NCBI GenBank assembly: GCA_036501365.1
Contig: DASYAL010000077.1
Coordinates: 27,189 to 91,188 of the forward strand
Origin: CAIKMD01 sp036501365
GTDB taxonomy: Bacteria > Pseudomonadota > Alphaproteobacteria > ATCC43930 > CGMCC-115725
Reading direction: 5' to 3'
Length of the DNA stretch: 64,000 nucleotides
Positions 7,396 to 15,746 of this stretch are shown in pieces (position 1 is the first letter of the stretch; every line of letters begins with the position of its first letter). Position numbers and translations under genes: made by a program. The notes beneath the pieces were generated by a model. It saw nothing but the letters and a program-made list of their open reading frames with translations. It was not told the DNA's origin and made no database searches.

Positions 7396-7936
7396 GATTG
7401 TGCGGATTTTTGGGCGCGGTATCGCGCGGCTTTGCGACGGTCGGGCCCTTATGCTCGACGCCGCCGCTCAGCATGATGATCTCGATCTTGCGGTTGGCGG
7501 CCGCCTTGAAATTGACGTCAGCGCCGAGCGACACCGCCTTGTTGCAGAAGCGCCGCGCCTCGCTGATCAGCCGATTACGCTCGGCGGCATCGTCGATGCG
7601 AGCGATTTTCAACGCCTGATCCAGCGCGGCGTGGGTCGCGCGCGTGTTGGAGTTGCGCTCGAAGACACGCGCCGTCTCGAAGAGCTGCTTCTTGAAGGCA
7701 AGCGGCAGCTTCTGATTGCCTTTGATCAGCTCGTCGAGCCGCTTCTTCAAACGCTCCGCAGTCGCCGGGTCGGCTTCGCGCATCGATTCCAGCGTCCGGT
7801 TGCACTCCGCCATCGCGGCCTCGAGCTGTTTCTTCTCGGCTTCGCGTTTGGCCAAAAGGTCTGATGCTGCGGACGCGTGCGGCATGCCTGGAACCCTGGA
7901 ACTGTTAGCAGCCTGACATCCCGCCAAGACTACCAT
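7385..7936 (-). CDS. Hypothetical protein with lipobox-like N-terminus
   Basis: 183 aa. The N-terminus MVVLAGCQAANSS contains a lipobox-like LAGC, but the preceding region is too short for a normal lipoprotein signal and no better upstream start was found, so the true start is uncertain. Residues about 25-70 are heptad-rich and charged (LAKREAEKKQLEAAMAECNR), probably coiled coil. The C-terminus has an FKAAANRKIEIIMLSGG segment. Function unknown; probably envelope-associated. Confidence 0.55.
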   Translation of the reverse strand: MVVLAGCQAANSSRVPGMPHASAASDLLAKREAEKKQLEAAMAECNRTLESMREADPATAERLKKRLDELIKGNQKLPLAFKKQLFETARVFERNSNTRATHAALDQALKIARIDDAAERNRLISEARRFCNKAVSLGADVNFKAAANRKIEIIMLSGGVEHKGPTVAKPRDTAPKNPHNPKS

Positions 7937-7999
7937 GTGCGCGCCGTTTCCCGATGCGCTTTCGCACGCGACTCGGCCGATTCGGATGAGTCGTTGAAA

Positions 8000-8075
8000 T
8001 GGCGGGCCCTGCTGGGCTCGAACCAGCGACCTGCCGCTTAGAAGGCGGCTGCTCTATCCGCTGAGCTAAGGGCCC
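8000..8075 (-). tRNA. tRNA-Arg (anticodon TCT), CCA encoded
   Basis: Reading the minus strand from 8075, the acceptor stem GGGCCCT pairs with AGGGCCC, the D-arm is GCTC...GAGC, the anticodon stem GCCGC/GCGGC encloses the loop CTTCTAA with anticodon TCT, and the T-arm GCTGG-TTCGAGC-CCAGC is intact. Discriminator G and an encoded CCA complete 76 nt. Confidence 0.95.
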
Positions 8076-8087
8076 TCGCCCGCAAGC

Positions 8088-8384
8088 TTACAGGATTTTG
8101 TCGTAGCGGAAATTGTCGGCGTAGTTCTTCGGCTTGAAGCGCGGCTCCTGCGGCTCGACCACGGCATAGTCGAGGCCGCGCTTCTCGGCGAATTGCTTCG
8201 CCTCCTCGAGCGTCGCGAATTTCAGCCGCACCTGGTTGAGCGTGTCGCGCGCGCTCGACCAGCCCATCAGCGGATCGGGCTCGCGCGGCGTCGCCGGCTC
8301 GTATTCCAGCACCCAGCGGCGCGTGCCCGCTTTGCCCGATTGCATCGCGGTCTTTGCCGGTCGATAGATGCGCGCACGCGCCAT
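8088..8384 (-). CDS. NDUFS4-like accessory subunit of respiratory complex I
   Basis: 98 aa, MARARIYRPAKTAMQSGKAG at the N-terminus, then WVLEYEP, PLMGWSSARDTLNQVRLKF, TLEEAKQFAEKRGLDYAVVE and KPKNYADNFRYDKI. This order is diagnostic of the ETC complex I conserved-region family (NDUFS4, 18-kDa subunit), which alphaproteobacteria share with mitochondria. It is a peripheral subunit on the NADH-oxidising arm. CAGGAG precedes the ATG at 8384; an upstream in-frame start would run into tRNA-Pro. It lies between two tRNA genes on the same strand. Confidence 0.9.
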   Translation of the reverse strand: MARARIYRPAKTAMQSGKAGTRRWVLEYEPATPREPDPLMGWSSARDTLNQVRLKFATLEEAKQFAEKRGLDYAVVEPQEPRFKPKNYADNFRYDKIL

Positions 8385-8402
8385 GAGAGACCTGCTCCTG
8401 AG

Positions 8403-8479
8403 TGGTCGGGGCGAGAGGATTCGAACCTCCGGCATCCAGCTCCCAAAGCTGGCGCTCTACCAGGCTGAGCTACGCCCCG
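8403..8479 (-). tRNA. tRNA-Pro (anticodon TGG), CCA encoded
   Basis: Acceptor CGGGGCG/CGCCCCG, anticodon stem CCAGC/GCTGG around loop TTTGGGA (anticodon TGG), T-arm with GGTTCGAATCC, discriminator A and CCA at 8405-8403. The gene is intact. Its 5' half is duplicated 924 bp away. Confidence 0.95.
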
Positions 8480-8481
8480 AA
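8440..8481. repeat. 42-bp direct repeat, copy 1 (inside tRNA-Pro), putative attachment site
   Basis: Identical over 42 bases to 9364-9405. It spans the tRNA from two bases before its 5' end through the anticodon loop and the first base of the 3' anticodon stem. Crossover at a tRNA anticodon loop is typical of tyrosine recombinases. Confidence 0.9.
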
Positions 8482-9363
8482 ACGCTACTTAAGCTTTGAA
8501 AATAAGAGCTTTCGGCGCTTCCGCGCAAGAGCGGCTCGCTCGATTTCCCGAATCGTCGATCCGGACGCGGCGCTGATCGCCCGTGCGCAAGTCTTCGCCG
8601 CGTCGCTCGCTTCGATCCCGCGCGTCCGGACCCATTGCTTGGTGACAGGCGCTTAACGCGACCAGACTCCGCGCCTCAATTATCCGGGCTCGAAATCGCC
8701 CCAACCGCGTGAACACGGGGTCACGCTATTGAGCAGAACGGCGTGTTCGACGAGTAATGCCCTCGTTGATTGGAATGCTTGGGAACATGGTTGCCGTAAA
8801 GTCAGGCCACTCCCGCGTCGGGTTCCCGACCGACTCGATCTTTCCCGTTTATCGGTATATCCTTGCATTGGGGGAGCGAGGCAACAACATGCCCGAACGC
8901 GTCGACATCGCGATCCGGCTCCGCCGGCAGGCCGAGCGGCTGCGCCAAATGACGCGGGAAACGCGCCTATCAGCGCAATTGATTCGGATGGCGGGCGAGC
9001 TTGACGAGGAAGCACGGATGCTCGAAGCGGCGGCGATCCGCGATCTCGGCAAGAGTGCCTAGCGCGCTCAGCGCCCGGCGTGGAGCGAGATCGTCAGACC
9101 GCGGACAGATGCCGAAGGCAACGCAGTGCTGGGCCTTGCCGCCGGTGGCGCTCAAACACGGCGCTGAAGGAGCGCGGCTTCGACGATGCTGCAAATCCCG
9201 CGATTCGATCCTGACACGGTTGCCAAGGCGTTGTTCGCCAGCAATGGAAAACCGCCTCGGGTAAGCCATCCCGCCATCCGACAGGCACAACAAAGGCACA
9301 CGAAGCAGCTGCACACGCGGATTTGATCGGCGGATCACCGCGATAGGCGCGATAGCCCCTCCC
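8482..9363. other. 882-bp insert between tRNA-Pro half repeats, possible integration scar
   Basis: The segment between the two 42-bp repeats has one convincing small gene (8889-9062) and no integrase, transposase or other recognisable mobile gene. The stretches 8482-8888 and 9063-9363 show no further supported gene. If the repeats are att sites, this is the shrunken remainder of an element, and the sequence now upstream of tRNA-Pro, including its promoter, came with that element. Confidence 0.5.
8889..9062 (+). CDS. Small hypothetical protein in the insert
   Basis: 57 aa from ATG 8889, preceded by GGGGGAGCGAGG, a strong ribosome site that rules out the longer in-frame start. It is highly helical and charged (VDIAIRLRRQAERLRQMTRE, then MAGELDEEARMLEAAAIRDL). 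Short helical proteins of this kind are common orphan genes in alphaproteobacteria. Function unknown. Confidence 0.6.
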   Translation: MPERVDIAIRLRRQAERLRQMTRETRLSAQLIRMAGELDEEARMLEAAAIRDLGKSA

Positions 9364-9405
9364 CTCCCAAAGCTGGCGCTCTACCAGGCTGAGCTACGCC
9401 CCGAA
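9364..9405. repeat. 42-bp direct repeat, copy 2 (orphan tRNA-Pro 5' half)
   Basis: Exact copy of 8440-8481. The neighbouring bases (AGCCCCTCC before it) do not contain the tRNA 3' half, so this is a fragment and not a second tRNA. From here to 9472 no gene is seen. Confidence 0.9.
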
Positions 9406-9472
9406 GTCCTTGCCGAACGGACGCCCTTCTATGGCGCGCGCCGCGCTCGGGTCAAGGCGCGTCTGCCGCGTC

Positions 9473-10285
9473 TCACCCCATATTGACGACGAAATATTCG
9501 CCCCGATCGACGAAATCGGCGACCAGCTTCACCCAGGTCGCCGCCGCCGAGATCGGCATCTCATGTGCCGCGCCGTAAAGGATGATGCGCGTGCAATGGG
9601 GGATCAGCTCCTGATAAGGCCGCATCGCCTCTTCCGGGATCATCCGATCGGCGCCGGCCACCAGCAGCAGCACCGGCACCTTGATCTCGCCGAGCCGCGC
9701 CTTGAGATCGGCGTTGCCGTCGGGTGCGGCAAAGCGCGCCATGTTCGCCTGCGCGTTCTTGCCGGTCTGCTCGCGCTCCTCGAGCGTCGGCGGCGAGTCC
9801 CAAGCCGGGCTCTCGCCGTAGAGGCGCTTGGCCATATCGGCGAGGTTGGGCGGCGCCGAGCCCCCTCCTGAATGAGAGGGCGGCGGTGCGTGGCGCACGG
9901 CGAAAGCAGCCGGCGCCGAAAGCACGAGGCTCTCGATCAGCTCGGGATGAAGGACTGCGAGCCAGGCGCCGATCGCCCCGCCCGCCGATTGCGCAACAAG
10001 ATGCACCTTCTGCGCCGGCGCCGCGGCGGCGATGAATTTCGCCACCGCCTCGGCGACATCTTGCTGCGTCTTGCAATTGTCTATCGGCGTCTGATCGAAG
10101 CCCGGCCGCGAGGGAATGAGCAACCGATGCCGCTCGCCGAGCAGCGCCGGGAAGCGCGCGCTATTCGGCGACTGGCCGCCGGCGCCGTGAAGGAAGACGA
10201 TGACCTTCCCGTCCTTGCCGGCCTCGCGGAACTGGAACTTGATGCCGCCGGCCGCGATGAATTTATCGGTCACCGCGACGCTCAT
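9473..10285 (-). CDS. Alpha/beta-hydrolase
   Basis: 270 aa from ATG 10285, whose ATGA overlaps the stop of the upstream monooxygenase; GGAGG lies 10 bases upstream. Fold landmarks are the oxyanion segment IVFLHGAGGQSP, nucleophile Ser in VAQSAGGAIG (G-x-S-x-G variant starting with Gln), acid Asp in LLVAGADRMI and His in YGAAHEMP. A Pro/Gly-rich cap loop (PPPSHSGGGSAPP) is present. It is co-expressed with a luciferase-like monooxygenase, fitting hydrolysis of an ester, lactone or ring-cleavage product made by that enzyme. Substrate unknown. Confidence 0.85.
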   Translation of the reverse strand: MSVAVTDKFIAAGGIKFQFREAGKDGKVIVFLHGAGGQSPNSARFPALLGERHRLLIPSRPGFDQTPIDNCKTQQDVAEAVAKFIAAAAPAQKVHLVAQSAGGAIGAWLAVLHPELIESLVLSAPAAFAVRHAPPPSHSGGGSAPPNLADMAKRLYGESPAWDSPPTLEEREQTGKNAQANMARFAAPDGNADLKARLGEIKVPVLLLVAGADRMIPEEAMRPYQELIPHCTRIILYGAAHEMPISAAATWVKLVADFVDRGEYFVVNMG

Positions 10286-11397
10286 ATTGTCCACGCCTCC
10301 GGCATCACTTCCTTGGCGAAGAGCTCGATCGAGCGCCGTTTCTTATCCGGCGCGCCGCTGCGGTCGAAGATGAGGTTGAGCATGCCGCAGCCGATCGCCT
10401 GGTTGAGCCGCTTGATCTGCTGCAGCACGGTCTTGGGGCCGCCGCAGATCAGCGTGCCGCGCTCCAGCGCTTCTTCGAGGCTGCGCGGCTCGTCGCCCGA
10501 GAGATCCTTGAAGCGCGCGAGCAGGTTTACGTCGCCTTTGCCGAAAAAGCCCGAGGTCGCGACGAGCCGGTTCATGTCGGAAAGCCCGCCCGCCGGCATG
10601 GCGTGACCGAACATCGGCCGCACCGCGTCGAAGGCCTGCTCGTCGGTGTCGCCGACATGGATCGGAAGCTGGTAGATGATCTGCTCGGCGGTCGGCTCCC
10701 AGCCATGTTCCGCGCATTTCGCGCGATAGTGCTTCGCCGCTTCGGCGGCCAGCGGCATGTTGGTGAAGGCGAGACCCAAGCCGACCTTCTTGCGCGCGGC
10801 GAACTCGCCCGATTCCTTGCTCGAGCCCGAGACATAGATCGGCGGCGTCGGCGCTTGCAGCGGCCGCGGCCAGATCGAGACGTTGCGATAGTGGTAGTAC
10901 TTGCCTTCCCAGCCGAACGGCATGCGGTCGGTCCAGGCCTTGATGATCAAGTCCCAGGCCTCCTCGAAACGCGTGCGCGATTCCGCGGGGTTCACGTTGT
11001 AGACGAGATATTCGTAAGGCGCGCCGCGCAGCAGGCCGGCGACCAGCCGCCCGCCCGAAAGATTGTCGATCATCGCATATTCTTCGGCGATGCGGACGGG
11101 ATTGCCGGTCAGCGGAATGAGCGCGCCGAGGATCGCGATCTTGGCGCGTTTCACATGCTGGGTCAGCGCGCTCGCCAGCACCGTGACGTTGGGTGCGAGG
11201 TTGAACGGCGAATAGTGATGCTCGGCGCAGGCGATCCAATCGAAGCCGAGCTCGTCCTCCATCGCGACTTCCTCGAGGCAGGCGGCGACTGCGCGGCGCG
11301 CCTGGTCGGGCTCGAAATACTGGTTCGGCACCGGCCATTTGTTGCCCGGCATGCGCGTGCGCCCATAGGGCATGCCGTTGAACACCGAGAATTTCAT
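10282..11397 (-). CDS. LLM-class flavin-dependent monooxygenase (luciferase-like)
   Basis: 371 aa from ATG 11397 (MKFSVFNGMPYG) with GGGAGAGG upstream; a further in-frame extension to 11520 is not conserved in character. Bacterial-luciferase barrel segments are ELGFDWIACAEHHYSPFNLA (strand with E-HH), AILGALIPLTGNPVRIAEEY, DNLSGGRLVAGLLRG, and YVSGSSKESGEFAARKKVGL. The enzyme uses reduced FMN supplied by a reductase. Translation is coupled to the alpha/beta hydrolase downstream and it is divergent from the amidohydrolase at 11501, so the three probably serve one catabolic route. Confidence 0.88.
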   Translation of the reverse strand: MKFSVFNGMPYGRTRMPGNKWPVPNQYFEPDQARRAVAACLEEVAMEDELGFDWIACAEHHYSPFNLAPNVTVLASALTQHVKRAKIAILGALIPLTGNPVRIAEEYAMIDNLSGGRLVAGLLRGAPYEYLVYNVNPAESRTRFEEAWDLIIKAWTDRMPFGWEGKYYHYRNVSIWPRPLQAPTPPIYVSGSSKESGEFAARKKVGLGLAFTNMPLAAEAAKHYRAKCAEHGWEPTAEQIIYQLPIHVGDTDEQAFDAVRPMFGHAMPAGGLSDMNRLVATSGFFGKGDVNLLARFKDLSGDEPRSLEEALERGTLICGGPKTVLQQIKRLNQAIGCGMLNLIFDRSGAPDKKRRSIELFAKEVMPEAWTI

Positions 11398-11500
11398 GCG
11401 TGACCCCTCTCCCGCCGCCACCTTATCGGAACCGCCGGTGGGCGGGCAATCCTCGGCGCCCGCGAATCTGCTATAAGGCAGCCAGAAAACGGGAGGAGTC

Positions 11501-12451
11501 ATGCCGCGCATCATCGACACGCATCACCACATCTATCCGCCGCGCTACGTCGCGCAGAATCTGAAGCGCCTGCTCGACGACGCGATCATCCTCCCCGCCT
11601 CGGCCTATCAGAACTGGACGCCGAGCCTCGCTTTGGAGCAGATGGACAAGGCCGGCATCGCCAGCGCCGTCACCTCGATCACCAGCCCGGGCATCTGGTA
11701 CGAGGGCGACGACGGCCACCGCGCCCGCGCCCGCGACTGCAACGAGTTCGGCGCCTCGATGATGCGCGACCATCCCGGCCGCTTCGGCATGTTCGCGGCG
11801 ATCCCGGTGCCCGATATCGACGGCAGCCTCGCCGAGATCGCCTATGCGCTCGACGTCTTGAAGCACGACGGCATCGGCGTGCTGACGAGCTATGCCGGCA
11901 AGCTCATCGGCGATCCCGCTTTCGATCCGGTGTTCGACGAGCTCCACCGCCGCAAGGCCAAGGTCTTCGTCCATCCGACGATGTCGTGCTGCGGCAACGT
12001 CTTCCCCGGCGTCTCGGGGCCGACGATCGAGTTCCCGACCGATTCCTGCCGCGCGATCGCGAGCCTCCTCCTGCGCGGCACCTTCGCGCGCTGCCCCGGC
12101 ATCACCTTCCTCTTCTCGCATGGCGGCGGCACGCTGCCCTCGATCGTGCAGCGCGTCGTCGGCAGCGTGCGCATGCTGAGCGAAGCCGACCGCGCCAAAT
12201 TCGTGCCGAGGGGCGCCGAATACGAAATCTGCCGCCAGTACTACGACACGGCGAGCGTCGCGCTGAATCCCGCGGGCATGGCGGCGGTGATGAAGCTCTA
12301 TCCGGCGAGCCAGATCACCTATGGCTCCGACGCGCCGTTCGGTTCGACCACCGGCATCGCCGAGGCGCTGTTGAAGCTCGACCTCGCTCCCGCTGTGCTC
12401 AGCGGTATACAGCGAGACAACGCTCTGCGCCTCTTCCCGCGCTTTGCGTGA
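11501..12451 (+). CDS. Amidohydrolase-2 family enzyme (ACMSD-like decarboxylase or hydrolase)
   Basis: 316 aa. The N-terminal metal motif is IDTHHHIYPPR (HxH at strand 1). Further ligands fit KVFVHPTMSC, FLFSHGGGTLP and the late Asp in ITYGSDAPFG. This is the amidohydrolase-2 layout shared by aminocarboxymuconate-semialdehyde decarboxylase and non-oxidative aromatic decarboxylases; metal usually Zn or Mn. It is divergently arranged with the LLM gene, sharing an approximately 100-bp promoter region. Substrate undetermined. Confidence 0.85.
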   Translation: MPRIIDTHHHIYPPRYVAQNLKRLLDDAIILPASAYQNWTPSLALEQMDKAGIASAVTSITSPGIWYEGDDGHRARARDCNEFGASMMRDHPGRFGMFAAIPVPDIDGSLAEIAYALDVLKHDGIGVLTSYAGKLIGDPAFDPVFDELHRRKAKVFVHPTMSCCGNVFPGVSGPTIEFPTDSCRAIASLLLRGTFARCPGITFLFSHGGGTLPSIVQRVVGSVRMLSEADRAKFVPRGAEYEICRQYYDTASVALNPAGMAAVMKLYPASQITYGSDAPFGSTTGIAEALLKLDLAPAVLSGIQRDNALRLFPRFA

Positions 12452-12565
12452 AACGCGTTTCGAGCATGCGCCCATGCAGCGAAATCGGGGCCGTTCGCTT
12501 GCCCGGCTGGGGAGCGCGCGCTACGGTTCGATGAAGATTTCGCGCGCGAGGCGGAGGCGTTCATT

Positions 12566-13228
12566 ATGGATATGACGGGCGAATATCACGTTGCGGCGCC
12601 GCGCCAGAAAGTCTGGGACGCGCTCAACGATCCCGAGATCCTCAAGCAGTGCATCCCCGGCTGCGAGACCATCACCAAGCATTCCGATACCGAAATGAGC
12701 GCGACGGTGCGCGCCAAGGTCGGGCCGGTGAGCGCGCGCTTCGGCGGCAAGGTCACGATCTCCGACCGCGATCCGCCCAACGGCTACAAGATCACCGGCG
12801 AAGGCACCGGCGGCCCGGCGGGCTTCGCCAAGGGCGGCGCGACGGTGAAGCTCAGCGACGACAACGGCGGCACCAAGCTGAGCTACGCCGTCGAGGCCAA
12901 CGTCGGCGGCAAGCTCGCCCAGATCGGCTCGCGCCTCATCGACGCCACCGCCCGCCAAATGGCGGAGAATTTCTTTTCGAAATTCGCCTCGGTCGTCGGC
13001 GGCCCGGCGCCCGCGGCCGCAGCATTGACGCGCGAGCCCCCGGTCGAGGCGGCGCCGGTTATGGTCGCGGAAATGCCGCCGGCGCCCGGCGCCTCCATCG
13101 AGATGCCGCCGCCGGTCCGCACCCCGCCCGCCAGCGCGGCGAGCGAGGGCAAGCGGGTGTCGCCCGCGGTCTGGGTGACGGCGCTCGCGATCATCGTCGT
13201 CATTCTGCTATATTTCTTTACCCGCTGA
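12566..13228 (+). CDS. coxG: CoxG-like SRPBCC protein with C-terminal membrane anchor
   Basis: 220 aa. Residues 1-150 match the CoxG/SRPBCC fold: GEYHVAAPRQKVWDALNDPE, CIPGCETI, VRAKVGPVSARFGG, GGTKLSYAVEANVGGKLAQI, then ARQMAENFFSKF. A Pro/Ala linker (about 150-195) leads to one membrane helix (VWVTALAIIVVILLYFF) at the C-terminus. In CO-dehydrogenase clusters CoxG recruits the Mo-enzyme to the inner face of the membrane. It lies 90 bp upstream of coxS, same strand. Confidence 0.88.
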   Translation: MDMTGEYHVAAPRQKVWDALNDPEILKQCIPGCETITKHSDTEMSATVRAKVGPVSARFGGKVTISDRDPPNGYKITGEGTGGPAGFAKGGATVKLSDDNGGTKLSYAVEANVGGKLAQIGSRLIDATARQMAENFFSKFASVVGGPAPAAAALTREPPVEAAPVMVAEMPPAPGASIEMPPPVRTPPASAASEGKRVSPAVWVTALAIIVVILLYFFTR

Positions 13229-13318
13229 GGCGCTTGACCGGAGCGCCGCCGCGCACGAAACTCCGTCGCTTGACGCGCCCATACAGTTGAGGGCCCGTAG
13301 AATGAGGGGAGGAAGACA

Positions 13319-13795
<477 letters not shown>

Positions 13796-13806
13796 GGGGG
13801 CCAGCC

Positions 13807-14601
13807 ATGTATAATTTCAACTACCACCAGGCGAAGAGCGTCGACGAAGCCTCGAAGCTCTCGACCAGCACCGAGGAAGGCAAGCTGATGGCGGGCGGCA
13901 TGACGCTGATCCCGACCCTGAAGCAGCGCCTCGCCAAGCCTTCCGACGTCATCGATCTCGGCAAGATCGCCGACCTCAAGGGCATCAAGAAGGAAGGCAA
14001 CGCCATCGTCATCGGCGCGATGACGCGGCATTTCGATGTCGCCAATTCCGACGTGGTGAAGAGCGCGATCCCCGGCCTCGCCGCCCTCGCCGGCCATATC
14101 GGCGACCCGGCGGTGCGCAACCGCGGCACGATCGGCGGCTCGATCGCCAACAACGACCCGGCGGCGGATTATCCCTCGAGCGTCCTCGCCCTCAACGCGA
14201 CGATCGTCACCAACAAGCGCAAGATCGCCGGCGACGATTTCTTCAAAGGGCTTTTTGAAACCGCCCTCGATGCGGGCGAGGTCATTACCGCCGTGAGCTT
14301 CCCGATCCCCGAGAAGTCCGCCTATATGAAATTCCCCAACCCGGCCTCGCGCTATGCGATCGTCGGCGTCTATGTCGCGAAGACCGGCAACAATATCCGC
14401 GTCGGCGTGACCGGCGCCGGCCCGGTCGTGTTCCGCCAGAAGGACATGGAAGCGGCGCTCACCAAATCCTTCACGCCCGATGCGATCAAGGACATCAAGC
14501 AAAAGGATAACGGGCTCAATTCCGACATCCATGCCAGCGCCGAATACCGTGCGCATCTGGTCAATGTGATGGCGCGCCGCGCGGTCCAAGCCTGCGGCTG
14601 A
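13807..14601 (+). CDS. coxM: FAD-binding medium subunit of a molybdenum hydroxylase (CoxM-like)
   Basis: 264 aa starting MYNFNYHQAKSVDEA. FAD motifs are AGGMTLIPTLKQRL (residues about 30-43) and GTIGGSIANNDPAADYPS (about 113-130), diagnostic of the CO-dehydrogenase/xanthine-dehydrogenase flavoprotein family. Length is near the usual 265-290 aa. GGGGGCC precedes the ATG, which lies 11 bases after coxS. A strong terminator follows within 30 bases of the stop, so this transcript ends without a large subunit. Confidence 0.92.
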   Translation: MYNFNYHQAKSVDEASKLSTSTEEGKLMAGGMTLIPTLKQRLAKPSDVIDLGKIADLKGIKKEGNAIVIGAMTRHFDVANSDVVKSAIPGLAALAGHIGDPAVRNRGTIGGSIANNDPAADYPSSVLALNATIVTNKRKIAGDDFFKGLFETALDAGEVITAVSFPIPEKSAYMKFPNPASRYAIVGVYVAKTGNNIRVGVTGAGPVVFRQKDMEAALTKSFTPDAIKDIKQKDNGLNSDIHASAEYRAHLVNVMARRAVQACG

Positions 14602-14627
14602 TCCGGACGCGTTTTCCGGTTTGATGG

Positions 14628-14663
14628 CGAGGGCGTCTCACATGAGACGCCCTCGTTCGTTTT
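14628..14663 (+). terminator. Intrinsic terminator after coxM
   Basis: Stem CGAGGGCGTCT (14628-14638) pairs with AGACGCCCTCG (14645-14655) across a 6-base loop, followed by TTCGTTTT. It closes the coxG-coxS-coxM unit. Confidence 0.85.
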
Positions 14664-14677
14664 CGGGGTATAACAGC

Positions 14678-14772
14678 GTCATTGCGAGCGAAGCGAGGCC
14701 ATCCAGAATAATCGCGCTGCTCTGGATTGCTTCGTCACTCCTAAGCTTGTCGAAGGGGTTCCGCGCAATGAC
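14678..14772. repeat. REP-like intergenic palindrome, GTCATTGCG type
   Basis: Outer inverted ends GTCATTGCG (14678-14686) and CGCAATGAC (14764-14772) flank inner complementary segments (GAAGCGAGG..ATCCAGA with CTGGATTGCTTCG). This is the extragenic palindrome type widespread in alphaproteobacterial genomes; one copy in this window. Confidence 0.75.
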
Positions 14773-14797
14773 GTGCCTTGTGAAGGGGGGGCGAACA

Positions 14798-15736
14798 ATG
14801 CGCTGGTTCATGTCGTGCGCAATTGCTGCAACGCTGGCCGGCAGCATCGCGACACCCGCCTCGGCCGCGACCAAGCTCACCTTCCTCTACAATGCGTCGG
14901 CGGCCTTCGTCGGGCTGTTCGTCGCCAACGACCAGGGCATTCTCGCCCAGCACGGGCTCGAGATCGATTTCTCGCTCGCGCAGAGCGGCGCGGTGATGCC
15001 GCCGGCGCTGCTCTCGGGCTCGGCGCAGATCGGCGCGCCGACCTCGACCGTGCTGGTGCAGGCGCATGAGCAAGGCATCGACCTCGTCGCCATCGCCAAT
15101 ACTTCGGTCTATCCGACGCCTGCCGGCCAGGAAGGCGTCGTCGCCCGCGCCGGCAGCGGCCTCAAGACCGCGCGCGATCTCGTCGGCCACAAAGTCGGCT
15201 TGCCCAGCCTCGGCGGCATTTTCGAGGTGCTGATGCGCAACTGGGTCCGTGCCAGCGGCGGCGACGACAAACGGGTGCATTGGCTCGAGGTGCAGATCCG
15301 CCAGATGGGCGATGCGCTGAAAGCGAACCTGGCCGACGCGGTCGTGCCGGTCGAGCCGTTCTACAGCCGCATCATCCAGAGCGGCGCCGGCTACGACATC
15401 GGCGACTTCCAGGCGGCGGTGCCGGCCGGCACCATCCCGGTGCTCTATGCGGCGACGCGGCAATGGGCGACCGCCCATCCCGACACGCTGAAGGCGTTCC
15501 GCGCCTCGCTCGCCGAGGCTTATGCCTTCGTCGAGAACCCGGCGAACGCCGCCGCGGTGCGCGCCAGCATCGCGAAATACACCAAGCTCCCGCCCGAAGC
15601 CGCCGCGACCTTGACCATTCCCGCCAATCTCGAAGTCGCGGTCAAGCCGCAGGGCCTCAAATTCTGGGTCGACGTCATGCGCCGGCAAGGCCTGATCGAG
15701 CACGACATCGATCCCGCGAGCCTGATCGCGCCCTAG
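14798..15736 (+). CDS. ABC-type substrate-binding protein, NMT1/SsuA-like
   Basis: 312 aa from ATG 14798 (MRWFMSCAIAATLAG), chosen because a purine run AAGGGGGGGCG precedes it and a signal peptide ending TPASAA follows; longer frames run back through the REP element. The binding-protein core includes FVGLFVANDQGILAQHGLEI, LLSGSAQIGAPTSTVLVQAH and DALKANLADAVVPVEPFYSR. No permease or ATPase is adjacent. It is followed 10 bases later by a CocE-like hydrolase, so the pair may capture and hydrolyse one ester or amide substrate. Confidence 0.85.
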   Translation: MRWFMSCAIAATLAGSIATPASAATKLTFLYNASAAFVGLFVANDQGILAQHGLEIDFSLAQSGAVMPPALLSGSAQIGAPTSTVLVQAHEQGIDLVAIANTSVYPTPAGQEGVVARAGSGLKTARDLVGHKVGLPSLGGIFEVLMRNWVRASGGDDKRVHWLEVQIRQMGDALKANLADAVVPVEPFYSRIIQSGAGYDIGDFQAAVPAGTIPVLYAATRQWATAHPDTLKAFRASLAEAYAFVENPANAAAVRASIAKYTKLPPEAAATLTIPANLEVAVKPQGLKFWVDVMRRQGLIEHDIDPASLIAP

Positions 15737-15746
15737 AAGCGACATC

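Noticed and set aside
9364..9405. Second tRNA-Pro gene
   Set aside because: Only the 5' half to the anticodon loop is present; the T-arm and 3' acceptor are missing.
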